Source: Atlantibacter hermannii (GTDB lineage: Bacteria > Pseudomonadota > Gammaproteobacteria > Enterobacterales > Enterobacteriaceae). Taken from it: a stretch of 64,000 nucleotides of DNA. Made by a program: the position numbers and the translations under genes. The stretch is taken from NCBI GenBank assembly GCA_900635495.1, contig LR134136.1, positions 992,001 to 1,056,000 of the forward strand. Reading direction: 5' to 3'. Of the stretch, positions 1-7,710 are shown in pieces. Every line of letters begins with the position of its first letter. Positions within the stretch are counted from its first letter, which is position 1. The notes under the pieces were generated by a model. The model ran no database searches, was not told the DNA's origin, and saw nothing but the letters and a program-made list of their open reading frames with translations.

Positions 1-2
1 AG

Positions 3-263
3 GTGTTCAAGCGGATTGGATATACGGGGAAGGTAACGGGGCATGGTTTCCGCCACACGATGAGTACGATTTTGCATGAGGAAGGGTTTAATACGGCATG
101 GATTGAAACCCAGCTTGCGCATGTCGATAAGAATGCGATTCGCGGGACATACAACCATGCGTTGTATCTGGAAGGGCGAAGGGAGATGATGCAGTGGTAT
201 GCGGACCATATAAACGCTAATCATAATTCATGTATTTCTTTGCTGGTGAACGCTAGAAAGTAG
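3..263 (+). CDS. tyrosine recombinase / integrase, C-terminal end only
   Basis: Only the last ~86 codons lie in the window; the gene is open at the left edge, so the apparent start is not real. Visible are the HxxR box (HGFRHT), the second conserved His (QLAHV) and the catalytic Tyr in TYNHA, which together form the active site of phage-type tyrosine integrases. Such enzymes recombine att sites to insert or excise genomic islands and prophages. The gene reads into the AT-rich cluster that follows, which fits an island integrase at the border of a mobile region. No att site or tRNA gene was recognised in the window. The family call is secure; the element it belongs to is inferred. Confidence 0.88.
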   Translation: MFKRIGYTGKVTGHGFRHTMSTILHEEGFNTAWIETQLAHVDKNAIRGTYNHALYLEGRREMMQWYADHINANHNSCISLLVNARK

Positions 264-504
264 ATTTGACGTGATGATAGGATTGATTAGGAAAAAGACC
301 TAAAACCGTATATTTTGATACTTAAGTTTAAACATTAGCCCTAGATCCGATTGCCCTTTGTTACCTACACTTCTATCTTTTTTAGGTTTTAGGGCTGAAA
401 GGTTTGCGAATAAGTTTATAAATATCAATAATTTACTTGGTTATGTTGGTTCTTGGGTAGCCGTAACGCCTAGGGCGGTAGCGTACTTAAGGCGAGTATA
501 AAAA

Positions 505-1698
505 ATGAACAGTAACTATATGCCATTCACACAACGAGATAGTCTCGGAAGATACTATACAAAAGAATCCATAAGTGCATTATTGGTTTCTCAGATGAAA
601 GCTGAAAAAGTCAATAATATTATTGATTTAGCTTCTGGTGAGGGGAGCTTAACCTATGCCGCTTTAGACCGATGGAAGAATGCAGAAGCATATTCTTTGG
701 ATATAGAATCTCGGATGTCAAAAAAAGTATGTGATAATCTTACTCATATCGTAACAGATGCCCTTGTTCATTCATTTCCTGAAATGCTTGCCCGACATCA
801 AGGAAATTTTGATGTTGCAGTATGTAATCCTCCATTCACACTCCCTGAATGGAGGGATGATTATTTTAAAATCATTAGTGAGATTGGGGCAGATAAATAT
901 ATATCTATCTCAAAATATGTCCCAGCAGAGATAATATTTATATCTCAAGTCATCAGGTTTCTTAAAAAGGGCGGTGAGGCTGGGATAATTTTACCTGATG
1001 GTATATTTACAGCAAGAAAATTTATAGGTTTAAGACGATATTTATTGAATGAACATTCAATTACAAAAGTCATTGAATTACCTAGGAATATCTTCAAAAG
1101 GACAGAGGCTAAAACACATATTTTGATTTTTAATAAAAAAATTGTGCCTCATCAGAAAATACAATTACATTGTATAACTAAAGATGGGGAATTGTCACCT
1201 CCTGTTTTAATTAGAAAAGAAGATGCGATTGAGAGAATGGACTACTCTTATCATTATAATAAAAATGAAGAGTTTAGCACAATTGGAATGCTTAAAAATA
1301 TTTCAATTTTTAGAGGTAGGTTTAATTCAAAGGAAATTACGGAACATGTTTTTCATACGACAAAGTTTAGTGGTGATGAAAAGTTTATTAAATTCCACTG
1401 CAACTCTGTAGAAGAATTGAAGCCATCAAAATTAGATGTTATTGCTAAGCCTGGTGATATATTAATAGCAAGGGTTGGGCGAAAATTTCATAAAAAAATA
1501 TTGTTTGTTGAGAGCGGGTATTCTTATATCAGTGACTGTATTTTTCTGATACGAGCCTCTGGTGAAGATCAGAAAAAACTATTTGATTTTCTTTGTTCTC
1601 AAGATGGGCAAGAGGAATTATCTCGAGCGAGTAGTGGTGTAGCCGCACAACATATTACAATGGATGCATTAAAAAAAATACATCTTGTAAGGATTTAA
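505..1698 (+). CDS. N6-adenine DNA methyltransferase with HsdS-like target-recognition segment
   Basis: 397 residues. The N-terminus has RYYTKE, typical of type I and Eco57I-like adenine methylases, then an AdoMet-binding motif I (DLASGEGSL, about residue 40) and the catalytic NPPF (about residue 108). The C-terminal third contains PGDILIARVGR (about residue 315), which resembles the start of a target-recognition half-domain of HsdS-type specificity subunits. It could therefore both recognise and methylate its site. It is short for a type I M subunit and no nuclease subunit follows. The next gene begins one base after the stop, so the pair is almost certainly co-transcribed. Codon use is strongly AT-rich, unlike the genes beyond 27 kb, suggesting transfer. 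The exact family and target are unknown to me. Confidence 0.8.
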   Translation: MNSNYMPFTQRDSLGRYYTKESISALLVSQMKAEKVNNIIDLASGEGSLTYAALDRWKNAEAYSLDIESRMSKKVCDNLTHIVTDALVHSFPEMLARHQGNFDVAVCNPPFTLPEWRDDYFKIISEIGADKYISISKYVPAEIIFISQVIRFLKKGGEAGIILPDGIFTARKFIGLRRYLLNEHSITKVIELPRNIFKRTEAKTHILIFNKKIVPHQKIQLHCITKDGELSPPVLIRKEDAIERMDYSYHYNKNEEFSTIGMLKNISIFRGRFNSKEITEHVFHTTKFSGDEKFIKFHCNSVEELKPSKLDVIAKPGDILIARVGRKFHKKILFVESGYSYISDCIFLIRASGEDQKKLFDFLCSQDGQEELSRASSGVAAQHITMDALKKIHLVRI

Positions 1699-1699
1699 C

Positions 1700-3406
1700 A
1701 TGACTGATGTGGAATTAGATAGTAAATTTCTTGTCGAGGAACGAGCTGATTATATTGATGAGGATACGATAAAAAATAATACTATCAGATCTGGAGAGTT
1801 TTTCAATATTATACATAATGCTCTTATATCCCCAGGAATCAAACTTATAGTTGGTCCTAGGGGATGTGGTAAAACACATTTGATGCGTTATGCTTGGGTT
1901 GAATGTAAAAATGATGATAACGCACCATTACCACTCTATGTTTCCTTTAATAAATATTTTAAGTTAGAGCCACTTTTAAAAACTAAACCTAATGCAATTG
2001 ATCTCTTTCATAAATGGGTATTAGCAAAGATACTACTCTCTGCTTATGAAATTGCTTGCGATATTGAAGATTCTGAAGATCTTGATTTGTCAACGATACT
2101 CATAGCGGATAAAGAGTTCCTGATTAATTTAATCGTAAGGCTTGAGCAGGGTCTTTCGCCATCATTAGAACAAGAAAACATTGTTCAATTGATCAGTGTT
2201 TCTTCTGTCATATCCTCGTTGAGTTCACTATGCGATTGGCTTGAACGTAAAAGAGTCATTATTTTATTAGACGATGCTGCAATAAGCTTAACTCCTGAAT
2301 ATCTTTACGAGTTTTTTGATATTGTACGTAGTCTAAAAACCTCAAAAATAGCTTTAAAGGCATCGGTTTATCCTGGAACAACCGAATATGGCCCAAGGTT
2401 TCATGTTGCTCATGATGCTGAAACAATTGATGCTTGGATTTCGGTACAGCACCCTAATTATTCCTCAGTGATGGATGCTATAGCGCAGGCAAGGTTTCCT
2501 GGGTATGATGGCATTCCGGATGACTTGAAAGAGTTATTTAAATTTTCAGCATTTGGAATTCCACGTTCTTTTTTGATGATGTTAAGGGATTGTCAAACAA
2601 CTTTAAGTCAGACAACTCAGCAAAAATTCAATAAAATAATTGAAAAGTATGTTGAGCTTAGACTCAGCGAATACAGTTCACTAAAAGATAAGCTACCTCG
2701 ATTGTTTGACATTGTTTCATTAGGTGAATCACTTTTATTAAAAGTAGTCGAATTACTCAAGGAAAGTAACTCCCAATATAAAGAAGAGAAACAAGTCATA
2801 ATCGGTATAGAGAAAAATGATAATGTTTATTTTTCTCGACTCACTAAACTATTAATTGAAACAGGGCTTTTTTATAATCTTCCTGATATTTCTCATGGTG
2901 ATGGGCGTACTTATGAAAGATATATACCTCATTATGCTTTATTGATAAAGGAAAGAGTGTTTAACGAAGGAAGTAGAGGTTTTTCTCCCTCTCAGATTAT
3001 TCAGAAAATACTAAGAAAGAATGCTAAGCATCCTGTCAGAAGAAACATTTCATCATTATTCAATACTGAGCAACTTGCGAGGCTTAAACTAACTTTACCT
3101 CCATGCAATAACTGCAAGACTCCGCGATTGACTGACAATCAAAAATTTTGCCACCATTGTGGGAACCAATTGATTGATGAGTCGGCCTATAATCAGTGCA
3201 TGTCTATTCCACTTTCAAAAGTACCACATCTAACATCTTGGCAAATGCAAAAACTATCTGGGCTGGAAAAAGTAAAAACTATAGGAGATGTATTGTCTTT
3301 ACAAGACCCAGGGAGTGAGTTAAGAAAAATTCACAGAATAGGACCCAAAATTGCCAATAAAATTATGGACAAAGTGTTATTACATGTTGAAGAATTTTTG
3401 TCTTAA
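1700..3406 (+). CDS. P-loop ATPase with C-terminal zinc ribbon and helix-hairpin-helix
   Basis: 568 residues. A Walker A box GPRGCGKT lies at about residues 52-59 and a Walker B-like strand VIILLDDAA at about 186-194, so it should bind and hydrolyse ATP. Near residues 469-488 two CxxC pairs (CNNC and CHHCG) form a probable zinc ribbon. The last ~25 residues (HRIGPKIANKIMDKV) look like a helix-hairpin-helix, a non-specific DNA-binding unit. The layout suggests a nucleic-acid-sensing or DNA-remodelling ATPase of the AAA/STAND type. It sits one base after the methyltransferase gene and 70 bases before a HEPN-like gene. I do not recognise a named family; the domain reading is mine. Confidence 0.75.
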   Translation: MTDVELDSKFLVEERADYIDEDTIKNNTIRSGEFFNIIHNALISPGIKLIVGPRGCGKTHLMRYAWVECKNDDNAPLPLYVSFNKYFKLEPLLKTKPNAIDLFHKWVLAKILLSAYEIACDIEDSEDLDLSTILIADKEFLINLIVRLEQGLSPSLEQENIVQLISVSSVISSLSSLCDWLERKRVIILLDDAAISLTPEYLYEFFDIVRSLKTSKIALKASVYPGTTEYGPRFHVAHDAETIDAWISVQHPNYSSVMDAIAQARFPGYDGIPDDLKELFKFSAFGIPRSFLMMLRDCQTTLSQTTQQKFNKIIEKYVELRLSEYSSLKDKLPRLFDIVSLGESLLLKVVELLKESNSQYKEEKQVIIGIEKNDNVYFSRLTKLLIETGLFYNLPDISHGDGRTYERYIPHYALLIKERVFNEGSRGFSPSQIIQKILRKNAKHPVRRNISSLFNTEQLARLKLTLPPCNNCKTPRLTDNQKFCHHCGNQLIDESAYNQCMSIPLSKVPHLTSWQMQKLSGLEKVKTIGDVLSLQDPGSELRKIHRIGPKIANKIMDKVLLHVEEFLS

Positions 3407-3476
3407 TTTTGATGGCATTTACTTGTCAATCGTGTCTTTCTTATCTGAAAAGTTTAATTTAAAAAGAGTCGGGAAA

Positions 3477-4469
3477 ATGGAACTAGAATCAAAAGAGGAT
3501 TATGAAGAGACCACTCATCATAATGTGGCGTCCTCAGTTGTTACTGCAACTCATGATAACTTAGATGGAAGAGAGTTTTTTGAACTATGTAGTAATCCAG
3601 CTCTAGTTTTTTCGTTTGAGACACACAAAAAATTTAATGAGTTACCTGTTGATAGCAAGGAATCCCCGTTAGATCTTTTTATAGCTAATACAAAGCAACT
3701 TCACTTGTTAAGATCTGGTGATATTTCAAACACATTAAGCCATCTGTTGTTATTAGGCTATGTGTCGGCAGCCGAAAGTTATTTGCGAGCTCTTATCAGG
3801 AATCTAATTAATCATGATGAATATATTCAGTCTATAGTTTCTGATAAGGCCGTTAGTTATGCAGCGGCACAACATCATAAAAAGGAGTTATTACCAGAAG
3901 CTTTACTTGAGGACTTTTCATTGGCAAGCCCTTATAATGTTTTTGAAACATTAAAGGACATTATTGGAATGAAAGGACAAAGACCAATCGAAATGATGAA
4001 ATGCTCAAGCGAATTCATGAAAGTTTGTGAGTTAAGGCATTGTTGTGTTCATCGATTTGGTAAGTTGGGTTCGAAAAATGCAATCCGACTAGGGTTGGCT
4101 GAACATATGAAGCACTTAGAAAAACCGATAATACTCAATAATGATGATCTCGAGCAAATCGCATTTATTGTAGAGAATTTTATTAGAACTTTGAATAACA
4201 CCGTTTTCAAATTTATAATTAATCGTACAGTTGAGAACAAAAATAAGGAAAAAGGAGGGGAAAGACTATATGATTCTGAATGGACATGGGTGTTTGAAAA
4301 AGATATAAGTCGATTCGAAAAGTATTATGCAATATTTAGTGCTAAAAACGATACCCTTCCCGGATTATCATTACAGGATTCATATCAACTTTTTGTTAAT
4401 GCGTATAAGCCTAAACCTCCTGCAAGAAAAAATAAAAAAACTGTAAAAGTTAACGACCCTACTATCTGA
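3477..4469 (+). CDS. HEPN-like protein, possible RNase effector of the preceding cluster
   Basis: 330 residues from the ATG at 3477; in-frame codons upstream overlap the ATPase gene and are less likely to be used. The protein is all-helical in appearance. About residue 187 it carries ELRHCCVHR, which fits the R-x4-6-H signature of HEPN nucleases, preceded by long amphipathic helices as in RiboL-PSP/HEPN-type proteins. HEPN proteins are common toxins or RNA-cleaving effectors in antiphage systems. The tail is rich in Lys and Pro (KPKPPARKNKK). Third in a row with a methyltransferase and an ATPase, it is the natural candidate for the effector. The HEPN call rests on one motif and is uncertain; the reading frame itself is secure. 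Confidence 0.6.
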   Translation: MELESKEDYEETTHHNVASSVVTATHDNLDGREFFELCSNPALVFSFETHKKFNELPVDSKESPLDLFIANTKQLHLLRSGDISNTLSHLLLLGYVSAAESYLRALIRNLINHDEYIQSIVSDKAVSYAAAQHHKKELLPEALLEDFSLASPYNVFETLKDIIGMKGQRPIEMMKCSSEFMKVCELRHCCVHRFGKLGSKNAIRLGLAEHMKHLEKPIILNNDDLEQIAFIVENFIRTLNNTVFKFIINRTVENKNKEKGGERLYDSEWTWVFEKDISRFEKYYAIFSAKNDTLPGLSLQDSYQLFVNAYKPKPPARKNKKTVKVNDPTI

Positions 4470-4657
4470 AAATATTGGTGATTTTTACTTGAAATGGCAG
4501 GGTGTTATTTTTTTGATTGAACATGGCTAATGTTAAATATCTAATTATTTGAAACTTCTAGCTATATTAATAAATGTAATGTGTGAATGATGATGGTGCT
4601 TGCTTTAACTATAGATTGTTATTCCATATGGAAATTATGTAGCATCGCAATTAATTT

Positions 4658-4909
4658 TTATTGATAGATTTCCGCAACCCCGTGCAGTCGGTTATTCCCC
4701 GTAGTCGACAGGATTTTGAATGATGTTGCTCCTTGCTCATCAGCCTTACGAGAGAGCGCATTCGATAAATCATCAAGCGTATAGGCATTACTGGCTGAGG
4801 CTACACCCATCTTTTCTTTCCCATCTGCGTGGTCAATTTCCTGAGCGGCAGATGCGGCATTCACTGCAGTAAATCTCATGACCAATGAAGTAATAAGTAG
4901 TGATTTCAT
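4658..4909 (-). CDS. DUF1471 (YhcN/YahO-type) periplasmic small protein
   Basis: 83 residues with an N-terminal signal peptide ending near VNAASA. The mature part matches the DUF1471 fold: a segment with SASNAYTLDDLSNALSRKAD, then GATSFKILST and a C-terminal LHGVAEIYQ. These enterobacterial proteins (YhcN, BhsA, YahO, McbA) are secreted stress-response or biofilm-related proteins; their biochemistry is mostly unknown. An AGAGG ribosome-binding site precedes the ATG. The gene lies just left of the IS element that begins at 4978 and opposes the three-gene cluster, so its own upstream region was probably cut by the IS. Confidence 0.75.
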   Translation of the reverse strand: MKSLLITSLVMRFTAVNAASAAQEIDHADGKEKMGVASASNAYTLDDLSNALSRKADEQGATSFKILSTTGNNRLHGVAEIYQ

Positions 4910-5048
4910 ATCTAATACCTCTTTTAAAATCTATGTTTGAAACTGGACTCGTATCAGGGAAACTATCCCCTCTGTACTGACCTGCTCCCCGTTGATTAAT
5001 ACACTGCGATGTTAGTAATGTCTTCATCAGCAACGTGAGGACATCCCC

Positions 5049-5311
5049 ATGAAGAAGCGTTTTTCCGATGAACAGATCATCAGTATTCTCCGCGAGGCGA
5101 GGCTGGTATTTCCGCCTGTGAGCTCTGCCGTAAGCATGCTATTTCTGACGCGACCTTTTACACCTGGCGTAAGAAGTTTGGTGGCATGGAAGTCCCTGAA
5201 GTAAAACGCCTTAAATCACTTGAAGAAGAGAACGCCCGTCTCAAGAAACTGCTTGCAGAAGCCATGCTGGATAAGGAGGCACTTCAGGTGGCTCTGGGGC
5301 GAAAGTACTGA
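5049..5311 (+). pseudogene. IS3-family transposase OrfA, frameshifted
   Basis: Starts MKKRFSDEQIISILREA like the intact copy at 15713-15976, an HTH protein with a leucine-zipper tail that binds the IS ends. Compared with that copy, one G is missing near 5099 (GCGAGG where GCGGAGG is expected), which moves the rest (the ELCRKHAISDATFYTWRKK part) into another frame. Either this copy cannot make OrfA or the lost base is a sequence error. Confidence 0.75.
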
Positions 5312-5340
5312 CGACAGGCCAGAAGCGGGAAGCTGTTGTA

Positions 5341-6168
5341 GTGATGTGTGAAGCGACGGGTCTGTCGCAACGTCGAGCCTGCAGGCTGGCTGGTTTGTCT
5401 CTGTCGACCTGCCGTTATGAGGCGCAGCGTCCGGCGGCTGATGTGCATTTATCAGGGCGTATTACTGAGCTGGCGCTTGAACGAAGACGTTTTGGTTATC
5501 GGCGCATCTGGCAGCTGCTGCGTCGGGAGGGCCTTCACGTCAATCACAAGCGGGTATACCGTATTTACCACCTTAATGGACTGAGCGTAAAACGCAGACG
5601 ACGTCGTAAAGGGCTGGCAACAGAACGGTTTCCGCTTCTGCGGCCGGATGCGCCGAACCTGACATGGTCGATGGATTTCGTTATGGACGCACTGGCCAAC
5701 GGTCGCAGGATCAAGTGCCTGACCTGTGTGGATGATTTCACGAAGGAGTGTCTGACGATCACCGCTGCTTTTGGGATTTCAGGCGTTCAGGTCACGCGGA
5801 TTCTGGACAGCATCGCGCTTTTTCGGGGCTATCCGGCGACAATAAGGACCGATCAGGGCCCGGAATTTACCTGCCGCGCGCTCGATCAATGGGCCTTTGA
5901 GCATGGTGTGGAACTACGGCTTATCCAGCCGGGCAAGCCGACTCAGAACGGGTTTATTGAGAGTTTTAACGGACGATTCAGGGATGAATGCCTGAACGAA
6001 CACTGGTTCAGCGATATTGCTTATGCCAGGAAAACGATTAATGACTGGCGGCAGGATTATAACGAGCGCCGTCCACATTCATCGCTGGATTACCTGACGC
6101 CAGCTGAATTTGCAGCGAACTGGCGAAACGGGAAATATGAAGAAAAACCAACCGACATTACTAACTGA
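5341..6168 (+). CDS. IS3-family transposase OrfB (DDE integrase)
   Basis: 275 residues containing an HTH_21 region (RRFGYRRIWQLLRREG) and an rve-type catalytic core. The DDE residues are visible in SMDFVMDAL (first Asp), RTDQGPEF (second Asp) and SFNGRFRDECLNEHW (Glu). In IS3 elements OrfB is made as an OrfAB fusion by -1 frameshifting, so the GTG at 5341 is a nominal start. It is full length, unlike the truncated copy at 15015-15680, and nearly identical to it in the shared part. Confidence 0.9.
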   Translation: MMCEATGLSQRRACRLAGLSLSTCRYEAQRPAADVHLSGRITELALERRRFGYRRIWQLLRREGLHVNHKRVYRIYHLNGLSVKRRRRRKGLATERFPLLRPDAPNLTWSMDFVMDALANGRRIKCLTCVDDFTKECLTITAAFGISGVQVTRILDSIALFRGYPATIRTDQGPEFTCRALDQWAFEHGVELRLIQPGKPTQNGFIESFNGRFRDECLNEHWFSDIAYARKTINDWRQDYNERRPHSSLDYLTPAEFAANWRNGKYEEKPTDITN

Positions 6169-6197
6169 AGGTTGTATCTAATCCTGGGGGCAGGTCA

Positions 6198-6634
6198 GGC
6201 ATATTGTCTATGTCTAAAACCCCATCATTTTTTTGTGGATCATCAGTCTGCAGGTCTGCAAACAGTGGGGTAAGATCCTGTGGTGCTTCACCTCGTTCAG
6301 CCACCAGCTCGAACGTTTTGTTTTTTGCCTCGTCGTTGGTCAGGGCACTGACCAGAACCTCTGCGATTTGCTCCCGGGATATCACACCATCTTCCGGTGT
6401 TCCCGCGTGGCGACGATCCCCCTGAAGCATAACGATCCTGTGTTCATCATCATTGTTGTAATCAAACCAGCCGGGCCTGACGATGGTATAGGGATGACCG
6501 CTGGCCCTGACCAGACACTCGGCACGTCTTTTCCAGTCATGAACCTCAGTGTGTTGATTCCAGATGCTGAGCCGTTTAGTCACGCCAATCGTGGTCATCA
6601 GGCTGATACGAACAGGCGTATCCTTGAAAATTCA
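6198..6634 (-). pseudogene. remnant of an NAD(P)-binding SDR/NmrA-type oxidoreductase
   Basis: The open part reads MTTIGVTKRLSIWNQ and includes YTIVRPGWFD, a motif of atypical SDR/NmrA-like NAD(P)-binding proteins, then ISREQIAEVLVSAL. The Rossmann-fold N-terminal half is missing: an in-frame TGA stands just upstream of the homologous segment at about 6635. The natural C-terminus is replaced by codons from the IS end at 6197. The gene is therefore broken at both ends, the right end directly by IS copy 1. Confidence 0.7.
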
Positions 6635-6850
6635 TAAAATATTACGTGCTACGCCGTAATCGATCGCTCTGGCACCAATATGACCCTGACCATCGGCACC
6701 ATTTCAAACTCTTTCCAAGTCTACCGAAATCAACTTAAAGTCCATCTCTGTTGTGTTTTGTCATCTGTAATCGCGACGTACAATGCGCTTGCGTCAGGGA
6801 ATTCCAGGACTCTAAACTGTCCGTAACACATGCCCGATAAAGAATTATGC

Positions 6851-6909
6851 TCTAACACATATGTTTTTTCGTATTTGTTAATTGATCTTATTCATTTAAG
6901 GCGTATCCT
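6851..6909 (+). promoter_or_regulatory. arsR promoter/operator region
   Basis: Contains ACACATATGTTTTTTCG, resembling the AT-rich ArsR-binding dyad of ars operons. Downstream lies a plausible sigma-70 pair, TTGATC (6882-6887) and TATCCT (6904-6909) with 16 bases between. It ends 24 bases before the arsR ATG, which has a strong AGGAGG at 6924-6929. Derepression by arsenite or antimonite is expected from the family. The promoter boxes are read by eye. Confidence 0.45.
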
Positions 6910-6933
6910 GACTTCAATAGAACAGGAGGCCTA

Positions 6934-7284
6934 ATGTCACTAACTTCCCTACATCTCTTCAAAAACCTCTCCGATGAAACCCGTCTAGGGATCGTACTGC
7001 TGCTCAGAGAGATGGGAGAGCTGTGCGTGTGCGATCTCTGTACAGCGCTGGATCAGTCGCAGCCCAAGATCTCCCGCCATCTGGCAATGCTCCGGGAAAG
7101 CGGTCTATTGCTGGATCGCAAGCAGGGGAAATGGGTTCATTATCGCTTATCCCCGCATATTCCATCCTGGGCTGCTCAGGTGATTGAGCAAGCCTGGTTA
7201 AGCCAACAGGACGACGTACAGGCCATCGCCCGTAAGCTGGCATCGGCAAACTGCTCTGGTAGCGGTAAGGCTGTTTGCATCTAA
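6934..7284 (+). CDS. arsR: arsenical-responsive repressor ArsR
   Basis: 116 residues, the usual length of plasmid/R773-type ArsR. A winged-helix HTH (DQSQPKISRHLAMLRESG) follows the metal-sensing motif CVCDLC (Cys at about 32, 34 and 37), which binds As(III)/Sb(III) and releases DNA. It starts at the ATG after AGGAGG. First gene of arsRDABC, with the next gene 46 bases away. An ACATATATGTTTTT block just after its stop resembles the operator before arsR. Confidence 0.95.
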   Translation: MSLTSLHLFKNLSDETRLGIVLLLREMGELCVCDLCTALDQSQPKISRHLAMLRESGLLLDRKQGKWVHYRLSPHIPSWAAQVIEQAWLSQQDDVQAIARKLASANCSGSGKAVCI

Positions 7285-7294
7285 AAATTTGCCT

Positions 7295-7310
7295 GAACAT
7301 ATATGTTTTT
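7295..7310 (+). promoter_or_regulatory. possible second ArsR/ArsD operator
   Basis: GAACATATATGTTTTT lies between arsR and arsD and closely repeats the ACACATATGTTTTTT block in front of arsR. It may be a second binding site or an internal promoter element. This is a similarity seen by eye, with no binding evidence. Confidence 0.3.
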
Positions 7311-7330
7311 CCAAATGTGAGGTATTCAGA

Positions 7331-7693
7331 ATGAAGACGTTAACGGTGTTTGACCCGGCAATGTGCTGCAGTACCGGCGTATGTGGCTCAGATGTCGATC
7401 AGGTTCTGGTTGATTTTTCTGCTGATGTGCAGTGGCTGAAAGGACGTGGTGTACAGGTTGAACGTTACAACCTGGCGCAGCAGCCCATGAGCTTTGTTCA
7501 GAATGAGAAAGCGAAAGCATTCCTCGAAGCATCTGGAGCAGAAGGGCTTCCGTTACTGCTGTTGGACGGTGAAACGGTGATGGCAGGGCGATACCCAAAA
7601 CGCGCTGAGTTGGCTCGCTGGTTCGGTATACCGCTGGAGAAGGTAGGTTTAGCTCCCACCAGCTGCTGTGGTGGTAATACTTCCTGTTGCTGA
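7331..7693 (+). CDS. arsD: arsenic metallochaperone ArsD
   Basis: 120 residues, the standard length. I chose the ATG at 7331 (MKTLTVFDPAMCCSTGVCG) because that is the conserved ArsD start and the longer frame would run back towards arsR. Cys12, Cys13 and Cys18 form the As(III) site used to hand arsenite to ArsA. A second vicinal pair and a C-terminal CC (TSCCGGNTSCC) are also kept. ArsD is also a weak trans-acting repressor of ars operons. arsA follows 17 bases later. Confidence 0.95.
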   Translation: MKTLTVFDPAMCCSTGVCGSDVDQVLVDFSADVQWLKGRGVQVERYNLAQQPMSFVQNEKAKAFLEASGAEGLPLLLLDGETVMAGRYPKRAELARWFGIPLEKVGLAPTSCCGGNTSCC

Positions 7694-7710
7694 GTATGTC
7701 AGGAGGACAT

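Larger units (their letters stand above)
4978..6197 (+). mobile_element. IS3-family insertion sequence (IS407/IS1222-like), copy 1
   Basis: A 1220-base element. The left end begins TGACCTGCTCCCC and the right end finishes with the imperfect complement (TGACCTGCCCCCA read inward), so both terminal inverted repeats are present. It carries orfA and orfB. The bases flanking the two ends (GTAC on the left, GGCA on the right) are not a direct repeat, so this copy has no target duplication and probably took part in a rearrangement. A second, partial copy lies in inverse orientation at 15032-16047. Confidence 0.85.

Noticed and set aside
4974..6201. Target-site duplication around IS copy 1
   Set aside because: Flanks GTAC and GGCA do not match, nor do the 3-base versions; the same holds for the IS3-group element (AAT and GAC).
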